DNA of 48,545 nt from Candidatus Endomicrobium embiratermitis (lineage in GTDB: Bacteria; Elusimicrobiota; Endomicrobiia; Endomicrobiales; Endomicrobiaceae), in the NCBI GenBank assembly GCA_009781315.1, contig WQYI01000013.1:1-48545 (forward strand), in the 5' to 3' direction. Under the pieces are notes generated by a model. The model had not been told where the DNA came from. It saw only the letters and a program-made list of their open reading frames with translations, and did not search any database. Shown piece after piece: positions 23,601-38,600 of the stretch; position 1 is the first letter of the stretch; the number at the start of each line of letters is the position of its first letter. The translations under genes were made by a program, and so were the position numbers.

Positions 23601-26600
23601 AAAGATAACGTCAATATATTATCAAGGAAAGAAATAGGCAAGGCAATGACGAGAGAAGACATGAGAATCGCCGCCGGAGCGTCAATATTGTCTACAATAG
23701 CTAAAGTTGTGGCAACGGCAGTGACAACAGCGGCAAAAGCTGTGACAACGGCAGTAACAACAGCGGCGAAAGCTACGACAACGGCAGTGGCGGCAACAGT
23801 AACGGCCGCAAAGCCCGCGTCTTCATCAGGAAGCGGCAATACAAGTTTGTTGGGCAGCGGTAGCAATAATACAAGTTCAAGTAATCAAACAAATGCAGCA
23901 ATAAGCGCGTTAAAGAATTTTACAAACGCATTAGGCGCATTTGCTGGATCCTTAGTAAATACAGGAACGAACATTATAAAAAGTCCGGTAAACATTATAA
24001 AAGGTATAGGCGAATTTGCCGCGAATTTATTGGGTATAGGAACGGTTAAAAAAGAAGGAATAGTTATAGATGAAAGAAACAATAGAGTGTCTAGCTATAG
24101 CGCCGGAGGCGTAGAATCGGAAATTCAATTGGGAAGAAATACGTCGGCAGAAAGTATGGGCGCATTAAAAGCGCTTGTGGCTGAAGGCAGCGATTATAAC
24201 ACAATATTAAATTTTACAAAGCAGAGCGGAATTTTACAGTCTGAAACAAAATATGATGATAAAGGTAAAGAAATATATACGGCAACAAACATAGGATATA
24301 AAGACGGAACAATGGCGTTGCAGTATGATTTTAAACAAAATTATTCAAATGAGACAACGATAGCGGGAGCTAAAGCCGGAGAAAGCAAGGTTGTAGTAGA
24401 AGAGTATAACGGAGCAAGCAGCGATTATACATTATCGAGAGCAATGGCATACAGCGCTACAAAAAGCATATTGACCGTGCAGCATACCACAGCTAACGGC
24501 ATGACGTTCAATGCGAATATAGGAGAGTTGGAGAGAGTAACTGAATTTTACAATAAAGAAATTGAAGGTTCTGACGGCAATAAAGAAACAGTCAGAGCGG
24601 CAAAGAGTGTGGATTTTAAAGGCGGTAACGGAAAACCGACAGGATTTGAAGAAGCGGTAATAGGTAAAGACGGAAACGTAAGCGTGACGAGATACGATTT
24701 GGCAAATGCGGTAAGCGACACGGAGCTTACGCAGACAAGCGGCAGCGGAGGAAGCGGCGGGAGCCAGGAAACGATAGTTGACGAGTATAAGAGAATATTG
24801 AATTTGACGAGCGGGCTTAAGATACAGGGTGAAGAAAGTGCGCGTTTATACGCCGGATACAGCAAAGTAGATAACAAATATATTGATTTAAGCAAGATGG
24901 AAACTTATTCATATAGCACGTCGAACGCCGGATTTATGACAAAGTATACCACGGACGCTAACGGGAACGACGTATCAGTTACGGCAAGGCTGCGCGACGG
25001 AGCGGACTGGAGATATAACAGGCAGATAGTGTCCAATCATCCTGAAAACGCTGTTACTGTCAGCAGTAAGACGCAGGACGGAGGAAAGCATGTAGAAAAA
25101 TATTTAGGAGCGGTTATTAACGCGGATTTTACATATAACATAAGCGGATGCGGTAAAGAATGGTATGACCTTAACAGAAACGGCGATATTGTAAGGGGCG
25201 GTGCTGATTATAAAGCGGGCAATATAATAACATTACCGGGATCAAACGACCAAATAAAACTTGATAAAGACGTAAGCTATACGTATCAAAAAGGACAAGA
25301 CGGCAAGTGGACGATATCAGACAATTCTGTTTCCGGTATTTATATCAACAATAAAACGGACGGAAGAACGGCATATGGGACGCTTGAGAACTGCAAGTTT
25401 ACAATAGGAGAAAACGGAATTCCCGTGCTTGACGGAAAAGTTAATATAAACAGAGGCTCTGAGTTTTATATAGAGAAAGGAAGCGGCAGCAGTGATAGGG
25501 ATGAAGATAAAAATGATAAAGCAAAGCCTGACGCGAGCGATACAAATGCCGTGGTGATTGAAGGCGAAAATGGCTATTTCGTAAGCGACGGCAGCATATC
25601 GCTTAGAAACGGCGGGCTTGTAGTTATGGGTATCGGATCGGTGTTTAGGACAGGCTCCGATATGGAAGCCATAGGCGGAAAAGTAACTGAAGGAAATATA
25701 AAAGTAGGCGTTGATGAAGAAGGAAATTATATATTTACGGCGTCGCTAGACGGAAATGGAAGAGGCGCATATGACGAGCATGGAAATTTAACCTGCAGAA
25801 CCGAAAGAACGGAAGGCGACGTAACAACCGCCAGCAGATACGATGCGGAAGGATTGGTAAGGACATGGAGCGAGAATAAAAAGACAGGCGCTTCAGTGCT
25901 TACCGAATATAAAACTTACGATAAGTCTCAAAATAAATATGTAGATGTAGTAGATTCCGAAGGTAAACAATCCTCCATTACCACATTGACGGCAAAGAAA
26001 GAAGGAGACACCGGTTTCGGATATTTTGTCGACACCTTGGGAGGGGCAAAATCAGTTACGTTAAAAATTGACGGTAACGGAAAAACATCAGTGACGTCCG
26101 GCGCCCAGATTTTTAAAGAAATGCTCAAACAGGACGGAGAACAGATAGGAATACTTTATACGGGAAAAGCCGACGGAACTGCCGATATGCAGTATCAATT
26201 CAGAGGCAAAGAAGAGAAATATTTCTTGGCTACGGAAGACAGTCAAACGTATTACGGAATAAATAAAACCGGAACGCTGATAGAGTTTGTGAAAAGCGAA
26301 GACGGGAAAGGATTTGGAAAAAGCGAAGCCGAAGGTTTTGAAAAAGTGGTTGGCGACGATGGATATGTTTCATATGTAAGAAAGAATGACGACGGAATCA
26401 CAAGAAGCGAAACTGTCATTGAAAAAACGGAATCCGGCAAGATTTACATGGCTACCGACATAAAAGAAATTTACGTTCAAAATACAGGATGGCGCAGTGT
26501 TGAATCGACAATATCGCTTCCCGGTCTCGGCAAAGAAAAGCTTGTTAACGTAAGAACCGCAGACGGCGGAAGCGTTCTTTATACTTTACAGAACGGTAAG

Positions 26601-29600
26601 TGGACCACCGGCAGAGAAATGAAGGTCGGAGATTATGCGGTTAAGCAGGATAACGGCATATGGACGGCTCAAAACATATACGGGAAAAATAATGCGATTT
26701 ACGTATTAAACGAACTTGCTAACGGAAAAATGGGTTTTGAAATTACAAAGCTGCGCGAGGAAGGCAAAGAGCAGTGGTATGACGTTGATAAGACGATTAC
26801 CATGCCCGACGGAAGCGGAATGCTTGTAAGCGCAAGAGTAGTAGACGCGGACGGAAAATATTTATGGGACGCGTATTATACTCTTAACGATAACGACGAG
26901 TGGATATCCGGTTATGAGCTGAAAGTCGGAAATTATACCGTAAAAAAAGATTTATCGACCGGTCAATGGACTATAGGAAACAATAATTCAATATATAACC
27001 TCAACGTAGAAAATAATAAATTTAATCTTGAGTTAAGCAGTATAAATTACAACGGCAAGTGGCTTGCCGTTAACGATACGCTTATGGCGCCCGACGGAAG
27101 CGGAATGCTTGTAAGCGCGACGGTTAACGGATGGTTCGGCACGTCGTGGGACGCCTATTTTACGCTTAATGATAACGGCGAGTGGATATCCGGCAACAAT
27201 ATGAAGGTGGGCAACTATACCGCGGTAAAAGATATTTGGGGCAATTGGACATTAGAAAACAATAATACAAAATACGATATTAAAACCGTTGCCGGAAAAT
27301 TTGATCTGCAGTTAAGCCAGATTAAATACAACGGCAGTTGGATTAAAGCGAACGACATTATAAATGTGCCTGACAGAAGCGGCCAGCTTGTAAGCGCGCA
27401 ATTGCCAAGCGGCGTGCATGCTTATTTTGCTCTTGACGATAACGGCAACTGGATTACGGGAACAGAAATTAAAGCAGGAAATTACGTTGCCGTACAAGAC
27501 GATGCCGGCAAGTGGACATTAAGTAATGATAATTCGAGATATGACCTTGAAACCGTTAACGGCAAGATTTCAACGGAGCTTAAAGAAATCTTATTTGAAA
27601 ACAAATGGCTTGGTGTTAACGATACACTCATGGCGCCCGACGGAAGCGGAATGCTTGTGAGCGCGAGAGTCACTGATGCAAACGGGAACTTCAAATGGAA
27701 CGCTTATTTTACTCTTCAAGACGGCGATTGGACGTCAAGCAGCAACATGAAAGTAGGCAATTATGTTGCCAGTAAAGATGCAAACGGAAAATGGACATTA
27801 AGTAATAATAACAGCATATATGACATAAACGTAAAAGAAAACGGCAAATTTGACCTCAAACTTACCCAGATTCTGTACCAAAATAAATGGTTAGGCGTTA
27901 ATGACGCGTTAACAGCGCCCGACGGAAGCGGAGTGCTTGTAAGCGCGAGAATTCTTGATGAAGACGGTAGCTTCAAATGGAATGCTTATTTTACGCTTGA
28001 CAATGAAGGCAATTGGTTTTCAAGTCATAATCTAAAAGTCGGCAACTATACGGCAACAAGGGATTCTCAAGGTAATTGGACGTTAGAAAACGACAATACG
28101 AAATACGACATTAAAACCGTTGCCGGAAAATTTGATTTACAGCTAAGCCAGATAAAATATAACAATAACTGGCTCAAAGTAAACGACGTGCTTTTCGCTC
28201 CTGACGGTAGCGGTCAGCTTGTAAGCGCTCAGGTTACGGACGCGAAAGGAAACTTCAAATGGGACGCCTATTTTACGCTTAATGATAGCGGCAACTGGGT
28301 ATCCGGCAACAATATGAAAGTCGGCAATTATACCGCGAAAAAAGATTTTTGGGGCAAATGGACGCTTAGTAATGAAAACTCAAGTTATGAAATAACTACG
28401 GATAAAGATAAAAAATTCTCATTAAGGCTGGATAAGATAAATCACAATAATACGTGGCACACAGTGAAGGATACGTTAACGGCGCCCGACGGAAGCGGAA
28501 TGCTTGTAATGGCCGGAGCCGATAAAGTTTTCAGCCTGGACGAAAACGGCAAATGGATTTCCGGTTCCGAAATGAAAGTCGGGAATTATATTGCAAAACA
28601 AGACGCCGACGGTAAATGGACGTTAAGTAATAATAATACGATTTATGATATGAGCACTAAAAACGGCAAATTTGGTCTTGCCATGAGCCAAATAAACTAC
28701 AACAACAAATGGCTGGACGTTAACGGCGCTCTTATGGCGCCCGACGGAAGCGGAGTGCTTGTAAGCGCGAGAGTTACAGACGGCGACGGTAATTTTAAAT
28801 GGAACGCTTATTTTACTCTTCAGGATGGCGATTGGACTTCAAGCTACAATATGAAAGTCGGCAATTATACCGCCAGTAAAGATGCCAGCGGAAAATGGAC
28901 ATTGAGCAATGAAAACAGCATATTTAGAATAAACAGCGACGCTGAAAGTAAGCTTAAATTGGACATCGAGCAGATTAAATTTGAAGGCAAATGGCTGAAC
29001 GCAAACAGTATGATAACGGCGCCCGACGGAAGCGGAATGCTTGTAAGCGCGAGAGTTACAAGCGCCGACGGAAAACATCTGTGGAACGCTTACTTTACGC
29101 TCAATGATAACGGCGATTGGACTTCAAGCCATAATATGAAAGTCGGAAACTATACGGCCAATAGAGATAGTAAAGGAAATTGGACGCTTAGCAACGACAA
29201 TACAATTTATGATATCAGCGAAGTTTCCGGCAAACTTGATTTAAGTTTAAGCAAGATAAAATCAGGAAATGATTGGTGGAGCGTAACTGATGTTGCCGTC
29301 GTTCCCGACGGAAGCGGCCAAATTGTAAACGCGCAATTCGGTAAAAAATCGGATTTCTTTGTGCTCAATGATAAAGGTGACTGGATATCCGGACCGTCTA
29401 TGAAAGTCGGCAACTATACCGCCAGAAAAGAAGCCGGCGGAAATTTAATGCTCTATGATGATAATACGGCTTATTTAGTGAAGATGGTAGACGGCAAGAT
29501 AAACATGACGATGAACCAGATATACGACGCCAACAGCAAATCGTGGAACAAAGTCAACTGCGTAACTACAGCTCCCGACGGAAGCGGAATAGTCGTAAGC

Positions 29601-32600
29601 GCCCAGGTTAAAGACAAAAGCGGAAAATATTTATGGGATGCGTATTATACGTTAAATGACAGCGGAAGATGGATTTCAAGCCACAATCTTGAAGTCGGCA
29701 ATTATACGCTTACAAAAGAGAACGAAATATGGCTGTTCAGCAATGAAAATACGAAGTATCAGCTGACAACGTCATTAGATAAAGACGGCAATCAGGTATT
29801 TAATACCGAATTCCATTCATTCCTGCTTTCGTCGAATAATCAATGGTACAGAGGCTATGACATTCAGCAGGTGCCCGGAGGCGGAACGCTGATACTCGGA
29901 AGAGTTGACGACGATGCTATAGGTCATTATTCATTCTACTGCGCCATAAATTCCGACGGCAATATAGTGCAGATAAAAGAAGGGATGCAGGTAGGAAACT
30001 TCACTGTAGGCAAAGATAATCAAGGTTGGACATTGTCAACAACAAATCCTACCGCAATATTGAATCAGAACGGAATGACCGGCAATTTAAGCGGCGTATT
30101 CAGGCTGGGACAGACATTAGAAATCGATGAATACGGCACAGTGGTTTCAAATCTTTTCTCTATTACTTCTGCGGCTGATCAAAACATACAGTATGTAAAT
30201 CCTAACGGAACAGTATCTAACATCATTCTTAATACCGGCGCTAAAATTCTTACAAGCGAAGCCGGTATGTTCATAATAGACGGTATTGCCACAATACCGA
30301 CGGGAACTAAAATTACAATACCGCCGGGAGCGAAAGGGGAGAAAGGCAGCAGCGGCGGAGCGGTTGATGCTACGGGTACAAATGCGCTTATAGAGGGGCT
30401 TAAAGACGGAAGTTTTAACGTAAGCGACGGGACTCTTAGAATAGCGAACGGAGATTTTGTAGTTGAAGGTCTTGGCGCGATAGCCAAAAAAGGTTCGAGT
30501 TTTTACATCGGCAATGACAAAATAACTGCCTGGGGAAATCTTACTTATAAAGAGAAGGGCTGGTACGGCAGTTACGGCGTAAGCAGTTTCTACAGCAAGG
30601 TGTATGCAAATAGAAGCCAAATAGCCAAAAACTTAGGAGTTGACGTAAGTAAAGTAACATGCTCGGCGTCGAATAGTTTCTACGGATATATAAATAATTA
30701 TGGTTCTGCTATGAACGCCGCAATTTCAAAAGCAGGATTTAGCATTTCGGTAAGTGCTGGAGATTATATTCAGGGAGCAAAAGTTGAAAGCATAACAAAC
30801 GGAGCCACGCTGCGTTATAATCCAAGCAACGGTTCCTTGTATGTTTCCGGCGGCGGCAGTATAACTTTTGCAAGAGATTGTTCCGCGTACTATTTTTACG
30901 ATATGAATAACAAATGGGCCAAGACAAGCGTAGGAACTATCAGAAGCACGTTCTCCGACGGTCAAACTGTCGACGTTACGCTTGGAACCATGCTTGGTAC
31001 ATGGATGAGAGATAATCTCAGTTTTGTCGGCGTTGGCGGTAAGACATACTACAATAATGTTTACTTGTCCGCCGAGCCGTATGCAAACGGATTTACCATA
31101 GCAGGGCAGACTGTAATACCGCGTAATTCATATGCATATGACGATTATTCCGGCACAGGCACAGAGTCGTATAGTACGCTGGGTTTCAGGTACGATGAGG
31201 CTACGGGAAAAGCCGTAACCAATCAGGATATATATATATCCCAGTTTAAAGATGCCGACGGTAAAGATTTAGGTTTCGCGTCAATTAAAGCCGGAAGCGT
31301 CATAAGAGATATAAACGATATCGGAGGAATGACGTTTGAAAGCGCAAATGTACAGGTTTACGGTTACAAGGGAACAGGTTCCGCTTATGGCGGACCCAGT
31401 GACGGCGGAAGCGGAGAGAGCCTGATATTTGATCCTTCCAAAAATGCTTATTTTGAAGGAAAAGCGGAAGTAACAATAAGGCTTAATAGCGACGGAAGCG
31501 TATATTATGACGAGGATAAGAACTATTATTACGACGTCGTAAGCACCGGTATTTTCTACGGATGCACCATAGGCGATGACAAAATAATATCCGGACTCTC
31601 TGCGGAAGCTATAAATGCTACTAATTCAGTGCTTACCCAAGGTTCTGTTTACTCCACGGTCATAAACGGCGTAGTCCAGAGCGGAACAGTTACGGAAAAA
31701 GCAATGATAAACGACGGCACATACGGGTGGACTACGGCTTTTAAATCCCCGGAAACAGGTAAATGGACTGCCGCGACTCATGAGAATTTGAGGGATTGCG
31801 CGGTTAACGGGCATAATATAAAAACGTCCGATATCGGCGTGTTCAAATGGAATACGGATATCGGGAAATATTTTGTAGACGCATATTACGGAGAAGACTT
31901 TAAGCTTGGTAACGGCGTAAATATGGCAGGCATATCGGTGCAAGGCTCAATTTTCAGCTCTACAAGTCTTGTAGAAGGATATTTAAATTTACCTTCATAT
32001 GCCAGAGGATACAAAAGATATGTTGAAGTTGTGGCAAAAAATGATAATGCGGCTATTGTTACTGCCGACGGAAATTCAAAACTTCCTGCCGGAACAATAT
32101 TGCGGGTTACCGTTGCCGAACAAAACGGCACCAAAGTGCTGCATAATGCCTACGGAGGAATTGAAAACGGTACCAGCGCCAGAGTTGTTCACTCATTAAC
32201 CGAAGGTTTGACGTACAGTGGATACGACAAAGATGCAGGTATAGTCCAGACGTTTACTTCTGCAGATATAGGCAAAGAAATCAGCGTGCTTGCCGCAATA
32301 GGACCTAATGTAACAATCAGAAGTATTTACCAGGGAAATCATACCGTTGCTGATGCCAGCGGCGGTTACAGCGAGACTGACGGTATACAAAATATTACTT
32401 TCAGAGTCGAAAATATAAACGGACATTCATGGCTCGTAACGAATAATACGTTTACCATAAAATTCAATAACGGCGCAATTTCCGATAACGGAGAATTTAT
32501 CGGTGTTCAAGATTACAGAGTTGAGGCGGGAGCTGTCGTCCAGGTAGGCGCTTTTGACAAAGAAAACGGTGAAAAGAGATTAGGCATATCAATAATTGAC

Positions 32601-35600
32601 GGCACGATAAAGCTAATGAATGTTAATTACGGTTCTTCAGGAAATAATGATAAACAACAGCAAGAAGAACAAAGCAAAGATGAAAAACCTTCAAATGTTC
32701 CAGGCAGAGGAGAAGGTTCCGGTGTTTATTATGTTGATGAAAACAATAATATTATAGCTTCCGGATTGATACATCATGCCAGTAGCGCTACTCTTGGAAG
32801 CGATCTTTCAAGAGATACTATGCAGAGAAATTTTTACGGTGTAGACAAAGAGACATTTGAGTTTTTTAATAATAATTTCGGAGCGTATTCAACAGGAACG
32901 CGTACAAGCGATTTGTTTGATAATCAAGGAAAAATAAATCTTGATTTCTCGGCAGGTCGGCAACAGATAACGCAGGAAACAGATTTTGGCGACGGAATAA
33001 TCGGTAACAATATTACCGTAGCATTTGGTTTTGTGTGGCATGGAGATGATGAAAGCGGTACTATAGGTATGGTGCAGAAGCTTGTAAGCGTTCAGAATAA
33101 CGCAAGATTGGGCATTGTAAAAGATGGTCAACGTTATATGCTTGATACAAGTGTGATAAACAGTATGATCGGAGATATGATAAATATTGAAAACGTTTCA
33201 ACGGCTTATTCTTATCAGGAATATGCGAAACAATTAAAGAATGACGCCACAGCGGCCGGAATAAATAACGTACAAGTTTCAGCTTATGATGTAACGGTCA
33301 ACGGACAAAGATTTGATGTTAGGGATGTTGTGCAGGTGGAAGGCTTTATTAATGCGGCTTATTCTCAAAAAGCCGCAGAACTTGGAAGAGCAGCCGCTGA
33401 TTTGCTTGGTTCGGATAAGGTAAAAGTTGAAGGACGCACAATTATAATAGACGGCGTAAGATACGATGCCAGCGTAGCCGAACATGTTGCGGTATTAAAT
33501 GAGGCCATTGAAAATTACAGAGAAGAGTATGCTCAACAGGTTACAGATGTGATAAGAAATGTTTATGGCTCCGGAGCAACTATACAAAACGATAGAATAA
33601 TTATTGACGGGCAAACATATAATCTTACAAATGTATCTCATATAAAAACATTAGAAAATATGGCTGATATAAAAAATGTTGCCAATCAGGTTTCAGCAGT
33701 TATGGGCGCAAGCAACGTAAGAATAGACGGCAACTATATAGTTGTAGGCGGACAAAGATATGATGCTACAACTAGTTCAGGACAATCGGGCCTTATTGCA
33801 GTTATGGAGAAACAAAGAACCGAAAATATTCTTAGAAGCAGTCTTAAGCCCGGAGAAAGATTAATGTATGACGCCAATGGTAATATTTCGTATATTGCTT
33901 CAGGCGATGTGTGGATTACGTTACCGGCTATTAGAGCGTGGGGCAGCTACGGTACTGTGGTATATAATGAGAACGGTGAAAGGCGTTATGTGAAAGACAG
34001 TAATTTAACAAAAGTTGATGTTAGCGGCGGAAGTATTACTCTCACACGGGATACCAGAGGTTTCCTTAATTTTGGCGGTTCCGTTTATGTTACGGAGATT
34101 GTAGACTCGGGCGACGGTACGTTTACAAGAGTTGATATGTCTGCAAGTAAATCTTTTTGGTTTATCAGCACAGGAAGCACAACCACCGTAACCCAGATTA
34201 ACGGGACAACGATGGAGAGTACCACGTTAGCAGAGTATTCAAGCGGTTGGGCTATAGCTATGAGATGTGGCAATTTGTCGGACTATGCCAACGGTAATCT
34301 AAAAAAAGAGTATCAACTTAATGAAGGGACACGTCTTAGCGTTGACAGTTTTAGTGTTACGCAAGACAGTCTTAACAATACATATAATTTACCTGCAGGT
34401 TCATACCGAAGTACGTCTGTAAGGCTTGGAAAAGAAGAAGATTCAGTCGGATATAATATTGAAATTGTGAGAGACAACAATAGTTATTTTGTTGCTCCCG
34501 GTTCTGCGTCGCCTAATGGAAGAGTTGTAGCAAATTCTGTTGCACAAATAGATTATACCGCAACAGGTAAAGATCTTATGGCTATTGGTTCATCAGAAGA
34601 CGGTACGTTTAAAGTCAATGCAAACGTAACAATGAATTACACAACATATGATACTATCGGATTTATAAGAAGTACAGGAAATTACAGCGGCGAAGCCTAT
34701 GTAGACAATAAGAGAAATATTCAAGCTGCCAATTTAACAGGAACATTTACAGATTTACGTGCAGGGGCTGTAAATTCAGAGGCTAATTACAGTTTGAAGC
34801 TTGCTACTTATAATCAGGCAAGAATGGACGATTTGAGCAATCTCGGATACGGCAAATGTGTATCTCTTTCGGGTTCAGGAATAGACGGCACTTATAACGG
34901 ACAAAATCTTGATGATTTCTATATTTTTGCTGATCACCACTGGTATGGCAGTACAACAACTATTATCAATCCCGGAACAGATCAAAAGTTTTCTGCTACA
35001 GCCGGAGCATGGCAAACGCCAGTTATAAGAGAAGGCGGTGAAAAAGGATCTGTAACGGATGCTCTGACGATAAAGGTTGAAGGAGACAATGTAAAAATAT
35101 CCGTGTCGCAGCAGTCAGTTACAAACTCGTATTATAATGATTACGGAATGATAGAGTATCGTTACAGCAAACCTCAGGAAGTGCAGGAAATTACTGTAGC
35201 TTACGGTAAAGACGGTACTACAACAGTAAATTCAGCAGCGGCTGTCAGAAACGATAATGGGCAACTTACAAATATTGGTGTTATGAAAACTGTAACAACA
35301 GACTTGCTTGGCGTCCGAACCATAAAAGAGATAACCTACGATTATAATCCCGGCGGAGGTTATGATAAAAATCTATATAAAGAACCAAAAATAATGAAGG
35401 ATATACAGGGTTACTCCGTCACTTTGAATCCAAGTGGCGCGGCAACCAGCCTTACTTTACTATCAGGCGATTTGACAGGTGTTGTCTGGAATAAAAATCA
35501 GATGGTTAAGTACACAAATAAAGATTATACGACAGTAACTTATGCCTTAAAGACGGACTCAATTGACGGACCCGTGCTTACGTCTGCAGATCTTAGGGGT

Positions 35601-38600
35601 ATGACTATACAAGGAATAGGCGACATGTCTGCTTTGGTTCAAACGGAAAGAACCGTGCTAAATGGTACCGTTTACCAAGCATTTAGCGAAAAACAGTTTA
35701 AAAATGTTCCTGAAAGCGTAAGGCAAGGAGCGTCTTTTGCAAAAGATGCGGAAAGCTATGTGTTTAATGACGGAGTTATAAAAAATGTTTATAGGCAGGA
35801 ACTTCAGGCAGATGGTACCTATAAAGAAGCGTTGACATCAAGCCAAACTTTGAATACGGTTGAAAAGCTTGAAAAAACGCAATATTCAGTTGACGGGATA
35901 AATTTTGTAGACAATGACAAACTAAAAGGCGCTTCACCTATAGCCTCGCAAACAAACAAAAAAATATACGGCACTGTTACTTCACATGACATCAAAAACG
36001 GCGAAGTTGTTGAAGGCTTTGATACTGTAAGAGCAATTAACGGGTATTATACGGAAACTACAACCAACTATTACGGAATTTCAGAAAGAACGGTAATTGT
36101 CAACGGACAAGAAATAAAACCGCCGTCTATAATATCTACAACTGAAATTAAAGGATTAAATCAGACAACGACAATAATGGAAAGCGGTGTTGCTGTATCG
36201 GTTAGAGAACTTAAAAATTATAATGCCACTACATTTAATTATGCCGACAACTCTTCAAAAACCGAAGCAAAAGCTGATTCCGAAAGCGTATATGACAGTA
36301 ATACAAAGCTTACAACTACCGAAAGAAACATAGTGGAAACCATTCTTAAAGATGCCGCTGGCAACACATTTACCACAAGAAACGCTGAGTTTGGCGAAGT
36401 GCGCGATGTTCAAAATAGGCTGGTTCAGGATTCTGAAAATATATTTACGTATACATCTGTGAATGTTGACGGAACAAAATCAGTTTATAGAGAAATTGGC
36501 ATCACGCGCGCCTATGACACCTATAAAGAAGACGGTGTTGATAAAGTGTTAATGACTGTGATGAATAATTCCGTATCATCGGAACTGTATGAAAATGGAC
36601 AGCTTAAGGAAAGTTATACTGATACCGGCAATTTTTATGTTATCAGTAATATCCTTGCAGAAAATATGCCTTTAACCGGCAATCCCGGCGAACCTGTTGG
36701 TTTTAAAGCAGTCAGCGAGGACGTATTAAATAATGAAAATAAAGGCTGGACAATAATAAGAAACGGTCGTGATATAAACAAAGAAACATATGAATATACA
36801 GATGGCACGAAAAGCCCAACATCAATAAGGTATGAAAGAACTTCTTATGATTATACGGCGATGAGTGTTTCTGAAACAGAAGGCAAAAGAGATAATTTCT
36901 ATACGGTTACGACAGACGGTAAGGAAAGTTTGTCAGAAACTATTGACGAGTACACTTCGATTACTTACGGACTAAACATCAATTTAAGTAAAAATGAAAA
37001 TGATGTTAAAAAGATAGAAAACGGATATAACAGAGAATACAATATTGTCGAAATTTATAATTCTGACGGTTCAAAAACAAGAACGAGTATGTCCGACCAG
37101 TTTATCCGTACCGCAGATTACGAACAAAACAGGTTTACAATTACTGCTAATACCGGCGTAAATACAAGCATAACGGTAGATGAAAACGGAAAAATAACAG
37201 ATAAAACGGTAACCGGAACCGTAAACGTATGGAATTTTAAAGATGATGCGGAATTAAATAATGTGAATTTAAAAGATGTTGCAAGAAACGGCGGTTATAC
37301 CGGTTCTGTCGGAACGTTGGATTTGGAGCGCAGCTACTCATATGAAAATACAAACTACACCTATGACCATTTTAACAGGGAAACAGGCTACGATTTCGTA
37401 AGAACATATACTAATGGTGAAATATACAGAGGCAGCAATACTACGACTTATACTGAACAGGCTACCGGAGAGATGAAGTTGGTTAACGGAATAATGGTGC
37501 CTGTGATCGCGACTTCCAGCGAATCAATATCCGTATCTATTGACGGAAAAGAACTTGACAGAAACGGCGGTTATTATGGAAATGCCGGAGTAGGCAATAC
37601 ATCCATGTTTAAGTCCTTAGAATCGTTTGATGTAATTCAAACGGGACTGTCTAATATTGCCGCGGACTTTTTAGGTAATTCTCAAATAAGAAAAGGATTT
37701 AGCAAAATAGCTACGGCTGAAAGGGACGAAAAAATTGCGATAGCCGTAGCCGCTGTTGTTGCTGTTGTTGCTGTTGTTACTACAATTCTTTCGTTCGGCA
37801 GCGCCGCGGCATTCTGGGCAGGCGTTGGATTATCTGCTGCTGCGGCATCCGTTGCGGCTGCTGTAACAGTGGCAATTGGCGCAACCGTTGGAGCATATTT
37901 TGCAGCCAGTTATACGGTAAAGGCAATGCATTGCGCTTTTGACGGAGATTGGACAGGCGCATTGCTTAACGGCGTAATGGCTGTAACATCATGTTTGGGT
38001 TTTTCACAGTTGATTAAACAGCTTGGAGTGCAAGCAACCAAGGCTGCCGGAGTAGCGTTACTCAAAACAGTCTTCAAGAGAGCTCTTGTAGGTGCTGCCA
38101 TTGGGACAGCTGCGGGAGCGGCAATTGGCGGAGCTGTCGCTGCTGCCACCGGCGGAAATGTATGGGAAGGCATGGCCACAGGCGCCATTGCAGGTTTCTT
38201 TACAGGTTTTGCTTTAGGAATAAGTATTGGCGGTCTGCCTAATGCAATTACAACAATAACCGGTCAGGGTTTTAAGAAGGCGTTGCAAATTGCCGGGACT
38301 ATAGCCACTACCGGTGTTATGGGCGCTCTTGATACTGTGATAATTGTAAGAAGCTCGCAATCTCTCGTAAATAATATTAAAAAAGGAAATGTTAACGCGG
38401 CGCTTATGGATTTGTTTATACTTGTTTCTGTTGGTATAGTAAATCCTTTAATGGGAGCTACTAAAAACGTTTCCATGAAAGGTGCCGCCAATGCTGTAGC
38501 TCCTACGGTTGCTATGCCCAAAGGTGTTAAGGGTTGGCTGAACAGCTTTAAAGAAAGCTTCCAACGCGGATCGGACACCGGTAAGGTTTTTGTTGAGCAT

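Noticed and set aside
22547-23866. Open frames of 110-190 codons on the minus strand (Ser/Leu-rich)
   Set aside because: They are mirror frames of the giant gene, caused by its codon bias. They have no ribosome sites and no domain motifs.
26480-30060. Regularly spaced repeats resembling a CRISPR array
   Set aside because: Period of about 280 bp, in frame, with conserved protein-level variation. It is a coding repeat.
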